From: an uncultured Candidatus Nemicrothrix sp.
GTDB taxonomy: Bacteria > Actinomycetota > Acidimicrobiia > Acidimicrobiales > Acidimicrobilacustridaceae
NCBI GenBank assembly: GCA_903827085.1
Contig: CAIKHC010000275.1
Location: 1 to 7,569, forward strand
Direction: 5' to 3'
Length of the DNA: 7,569 bases
Both the position numbers and the translations under genes were made by a program. This document shows, piece by piece, positions 4,837-7,569 of the stretch (position 1 is the first letter of the stretch; each line of letters begins with the position of its first letter). The notes below the pieces were generated by a model. It saw only the letters and a program-made list of their open reading frames with translations, did no database searches and had not been told where the DNA came from.

Positions 4837-6381
4837 TTAGACGGGCGCTTCGGCGTGGCGGAATTCGAGCGGTTCCACAAAATTCGCAGCGAGATCAATC
4901 AGTAGTTCGTCGCGCAACGCACGACGTTCGGGGTCGTCCCAAAGATTCACTTGTTGCAATGGATCGAGGACGAGGTCGTACAACTCGCCCTCGGTGCCGT
5001 CGTGCACGGTGCCGGGCTGATAGGTCGTGCACACGAAGTTGTCGCGCATGATCGTGCGCAGATGAATCTCGGTGCCATCGGGCTGACGGCTATCCCATTC
5101 GGTGGTGACTCGCTCGAAACCACGGGCAACTGCATCGGCATCGTCGATGGGGAGCGGGCGGCCTTCCATCCATTCGGGAGGCTGTACGCCCGCGATGGTG
5201 CAGAAGGTAGGGGCAAGATCAAGAAGACCGACGGGCTGTGAGACTCGTGCCTTGGCGTCGGCTCCGCCGCCAGCAGAAGGCGCAGGTCGCCAAATGAGCG
5301 GAAGTCGCATGAGCGAATCAACGTGATACGGGCCCTTAAAGAGGAACCCGAAGTCGCCCTGGAACTCGCCGTGGTCGGTGGTGAACACGATGTCGAGATC
5401 CTCGCTCCACCCCTTTGCCGCGATTGCCGCGAGAACTCGACCGATGGCTTCGTCGATGAGTTCGTTTTCGATATGCGCCATCGCGTTGACTTCGCGAATC
5501 TGATCGGCGGTAAGGGTGGCGGGAACCCACTTGCCGGGAGCCTCGTAATTGCTGACGAGCACGCCGTCGTACCAAAGGCGCCAGTGGCGCGGTTTGGAGT
5601 CGATGATTGCTTCGCGTTCGGCTTGATTTTGCGGATAGCCAACGGGAAGGTCGAGCTCGCGCCAGTCGACGCGATGTAGTTCAGATTCGGGTGGATCCCA
5701 CGGGTGATGAGGGTCGGGGAAACTCATCCAGCAGAACCAGTCGTCGTCAGCGTTCAGGCCGTCGAGCCATGAGATGGTTCGATCGGCGACCCAATCGGTG
5801 TGATACCAATCGCGCGGAACAGCATTGCGTTTGATCTGCGGAGCACCGGAATCGCCACCAGGAACATCGCTGACTTCAAGATCGCCGTCGAGCACCTGAA
5901 AGAACATTCCGATTGCTTCGGGATGGTTTTGACGAATCCAGCGTGAGTAATGCGTGAATCCGGCCGCGCCATGGGTCGCGAGTTCCATGTGATCGAAACC
6001 GCGGTGGCCTTCTGTGGCGCCAGCAAAACCCTGACGGTTTTCTTCGAAGCGCAAGAACGGGTCGAGCAGTGGTTCGAAGTGGCTCTTACCAATAAGTGCC
6101 GTGCGGTAGCCGGCATCGCTGAGAACTGCAGCAACACTTGGTGATTCAACGGGAAGTGGAACACCGTTCATCCAGACGCCATGCGTACCAACGTTTTGTC
6201 CCGTGACCATGGTGGAGCGTGATGGCATGCACACGACATTTTGTGGCTGAGCACGGTCGTAGGAAATTCCGTTTGCTGCAAACGAGTCGATGTTCGGTGT
6301 GCGTGCAACATTGCCGCCGTTGGCACCGATTGCGTCGTAACGCATTTGATCAGTGGTGATGAAAAGAATTTTGCGACCCAT
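4837..6381 (-). CDS. Formylglycine-type sulfatase (alkaline phosphatase superfamily), cytosolic
   Basis: The 514-residue protein starts GRKILFITTDQMRYD, giving metal-site residues D11 and Q12. The sulfatase signature CMPSRSTMVTG follows at 51-61; Cys51 in a C-x-P-S-R context would be converted to formylglycine. Other expected residues are Lys99 and His101 (GKSHF), His225 or His226 (FPDPHHPW), Asp336 and His337 (TTDHGEF) and Lys349. The catalytic set is complete. These enzymes hydrolyse sulfate esters, and some relatives act on phosphonate or phosphate esters or on choline sulfate; the substrate cannot be told. No signal peptide or lipobox is present, so it is probably cytosolic, unlike many polysaccharide sulfatases. 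The ATG overlaps the stop of the SRPBCC gene by one base (TGATG), indicating translational coupling. No formylglycine-generating enzyme or sulfate transporter gene lies in the window. Confidence 0.9.
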   Translation of the reverse strand: MGRKILFITTDQMRYDAIGANGGNVARTPNIDSFAANGISYDRAQPQNVVCMPSRSTMVTGQNVGTHGVWMNGVPLPVESPSVAAVLSDAGYRTALIGKSHFEPLLDPFLRFEENRQGFAGATEGHRGFDHMELATHGAAGFTHYSRWIRQNHPEAIGMFFQVLDGDLEVSDVPGGDSGAPQIKRNAVPRDWYHTDWVADRTISWLDGLNADDDWFCWMSFPDPHHPWDPPESELHRVDWRELDLPVGYPQNQAEREAIIDSKPRHWRLWYDGVLVSNYEAPGKWVPATLTADQIREVNAMAHIENELIDEAIGRVLAAIAAKGWSEDLDIVFTTDHGEFQGDFGFLFKGPYHVDSLMRLPLIWRPAPSAGGGADAKARVSQPVGLLDLAPTFCTIAGVQPPEWMEGRPLPIDDADAVARGFERVTTEWDSRQPDGTEIHLRTIMRDNFVCTTYQPGTVHDGTEGELYDLVLDPLQQVNLWDDPERRALRDELLIDLAANFVEPLEFRHAEAPV

Positions 6382-6788
6382 CAGCGTTCGTCCTCAGTGT
6401 GGTCGTTCAGCATGCGAGCAAGATTTCCGATGCCTTCGGAAATGACGCCGTCGAGCACGAAGGCCATCGGGTCGGGAGAAATTTCGGTTGAGTACATGAG
6501 GAGGCAGCCCGGTTCGCCGTCTTCGATGACATCCATGGTTCCGAGGTGGTACTTCACGGGCAGGGGGCCGGTGATGCGGTACTGGAAACGGCGCATGCGA
6601 TTGTCGAGCGTGACAATCTCTTCGAAGACCGGCAGGCCTGCTGCAAGCGTGAGCGTGCGGATGTTGTCTTCAACGGTCACGGCGGCGACGCCCGGGAACC
6701 ACTGCACGATGCGTGTCGGGTCACCTATGACCTTCCAGACGTCGTCGGCGCTTCGGTGGACTCTCGCATGTGATCTGATGGTGGCCAT
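6381..6788 (-). CDS. SRPBCC-fold (START/polyketide cyclase-like) protein
   Basis: The 135-residue product begins TIRSHARVHRSADDVWKVIGD, then PTRIVQWFPGV to residue 34. This is the usual opening of SRPBCC/polyketide-cyclase-2 domains, with a beta strand, the A-D-D-V-W helix and a D-P-x-x-x-x-x-W-x-P-G segment. The end ISEGIGNLARMLNDH matches the long C-terminal helix that closes the hydrophobic pocket. Such proteins bind or transform hydrophobic small molecules; no specific reaction can be assigned. The ATG has a GGAG ribosome site (complement of 6794-6797) five bases upstream. The gene is first in a two-gene unit with the sulfatase, coupled by TGATG. By context it may bind the sulfatase's substrate or product, but that is a guess. 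It is divergent from the acyltransferase gene. Confidence 0.8.
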   Translation of the reverse strand: MATIRSHARVHRSADDVWKVIGDPTRIVQWFPGVAAVTVEDNIRTLTLAAGLPVFEEIVTLDNRMRRFQYRITGPLPVKYHLGTMDVIEDGEPGCLLMYSTEISPDPMAFVLDGVISEGIGNLARMLNDHTEDER

Positions 6789-6842
6789 CGAAACTCCGGG
6801 GCAGGAAAGTGTTCAGACTACCGTCAATTAAAGTGACAATTC
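6789..6842. promoter_or_regulatory. Divergent promoter region between the SRPBCC-sulfatase unit and the acyltransferase
   Basis: These 54 bases hold the promoters for both directions. Rightward, TAAAGT at 6829-6834 would start transcription about two bases before the ATG at 6843, and no ribosome site is seen, so that mRNA is near-leaderless. Leftward, TAGTCT (complement of 6815-6820) would start transcription near 6808 and leave a 20-base leader that carries GGAG. The segment 6821-6842 is notably A+T-rich for this window. No clear operator was found. Confidence 0.4.
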
Positions 6843-7550
6843 ATGTCTTGGTCTGATCGCTTGAAGGCGCAGTCTCGTTCCGTCGCCACGACGGTGGTCA
6901 ACGCTGCATGGGAGCGAATTCGCCTCGCCGGTGCGATCAATGCTGAGCATCCGCTGGCTCGTCGTTACGGATCAATGGGACGAGGTAGTTACGTCGCGTT
7001 CCCTCAGGGGGATTGCTACAACGCACACGCCATTCATCTCGGCGAAGACTGCTTCATCGGTGCGGGGACGACGCTCGCGGTCGGCATGCCTACCGAGACG
7101 TACCCGGCCGATTCGCCCCCCGTGATTGAGATCGGTGATCGAACAACGGTGGGTAAGGACTGCTGGTTTGTCGCTCGCCATTCGATCGTGCTTGAAGCCG
7201 ATGTCACGATCGCGCCCAACGTGTACTTCACTGACCACAACCACACTTATGCCGACCCGTGGCTTCCTGTGGGCAAGCAGGTGCTTCAGGGTTTTTCGGT
7301 GCGCGTTGGTTCAGGAACCTGGATCGGCACAAACGTTGTGGTGTTGCCGGGCGCCAACATTGGTCGTAACTGCGCGATCGCTGCTGGTGCTGTTGTGCGC
7401 GGGGACATTCCCGATCACAGCGTTGTCGTAGGCGTACCGGGTCGTGTCGTGCGTCGTTGGATCGACGGCGAGGGCTGGGTCCCGCCGCTTACGAATGAAG
7501 TTGTTGTTGTCGAAGGTTGGCCCGTGGGAGTTCGACCAACCGAAAAATAA
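6843..7550 (+). CDS. Left-handed beta-helix (hexapeptide) acyltransferase, WbbJ/LacA-like
   Basis: The 235-residue protein is rich in hexapeptide repeats of the left-handed beta-helix type. Examples are IHLGEDCFIGAGTTL at about 64-78, IEIGDRTTVGKDCWF at 95-109, and the C-terminal coils SGTWIGTNVVVLPGANIG and NCAIAAGAVV. The loop TDHNHTYADPW at 130-140 contains the likely catalytic histidine (His132 or His134). The ending IPDHSVVVGVPGRVVRRW is the standard closing of this COG0110 family. Such enzymes form trimers and transfer acetyl or other acyl groups from CoA to sugars or antibiotics; the acceptor is unknown here. The N-terminal 40 residues are helical and may precede the beta-helix, with no membrane segment. 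It is divergent from the SRPBCC-sulfatase pair, so a role in modifying cell-surface or storage glycans is possible but unproven. Confidence 0.87.
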   Translation: MSWSDRLKAQSRSVATTVVNAAWERIRLAGAINAEHPLARRYGSMGRGSYVAFPQGDCYNAHAIHLGEDCFIGAGTTLAVGMPTETYPADSPPVIEIGDRTTVGKDCWFVARHSIVLEADVTIAPNVYFTDHNHTYADPWLPVGKQVLQGFSVRVGSGTWIGTNVVVLPGANIGRNCAIAAGAVVRGDIPDHSVVVGVPGRVVRRWIDGEGWVPPLTNEVVVVEGWPVGVRPTEK

Positions 7551-7569
7551 GTGCAGTGTTCACTCGACG

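Overview
The window looks like a stretch of an actinobacterial chromosome, most likely from the Acidimicrobiia (Ilumatobacter or acIV type). The pointers are a moderately high G+C content by eye, frequent GTG/TTG starts, few Shine-Dalgarno sites, two F420-type luciferase-like oxidoreductases, a DUF6457 protein and an actinobacterial-style ArfB. The lineage call is an inference from protein flavour, not from a marker gene.

Left part (1-2307, all +): the 3' end of a CHAD-domain protein overlaps a ParA-type ATPase by ATGA. Next come a glutamyl-queuosine tRNA(Asp) synthetase (GluQ) and a small DUF4031 protein, which overlap by GTGA. The whole block reads as one tightly packed transcription unit.

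Middle part (2308-3067): a 14-codon remnant of an ArsC-family gene is followed by a convergent DUF6457 gene (-). This gene is divergent from an ArfB-like ribosome-rescue hydrolase (+).

Right part (3068-7569): two distantly related luciferase-like, probably F420-dependent, oxidoreductases (TIGR03560-like and TIGR03564-like) sit in tandem on +. They converge on a minus-strand pair made of an SRPBCC-fold protein and a cytosolic formylglycine-type sulfatase, whose ends overlap in TGATG. Divergent from that pair is a left-handed beta-helix acyltransferase (+).

The most interesting item is the coupled CHAD-ParA pair. CHAD domains bind polyphosphate and ParA ATPases position cargo on the nucleoid, so the pair may be a positioning or segregation system for polyphosphate granules. 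Two further points are the decayed arsC start, which keeps a promoter-like box, and a recurrent TANNNT box 6-8 bases upstream of start codons, which suggests leaderless transcripts. I saw no tRNA, rRNA, CRISPR array, insertion sequence or strong intrinsic terminator. There is no gene-free stretch longer than about 65 bases.
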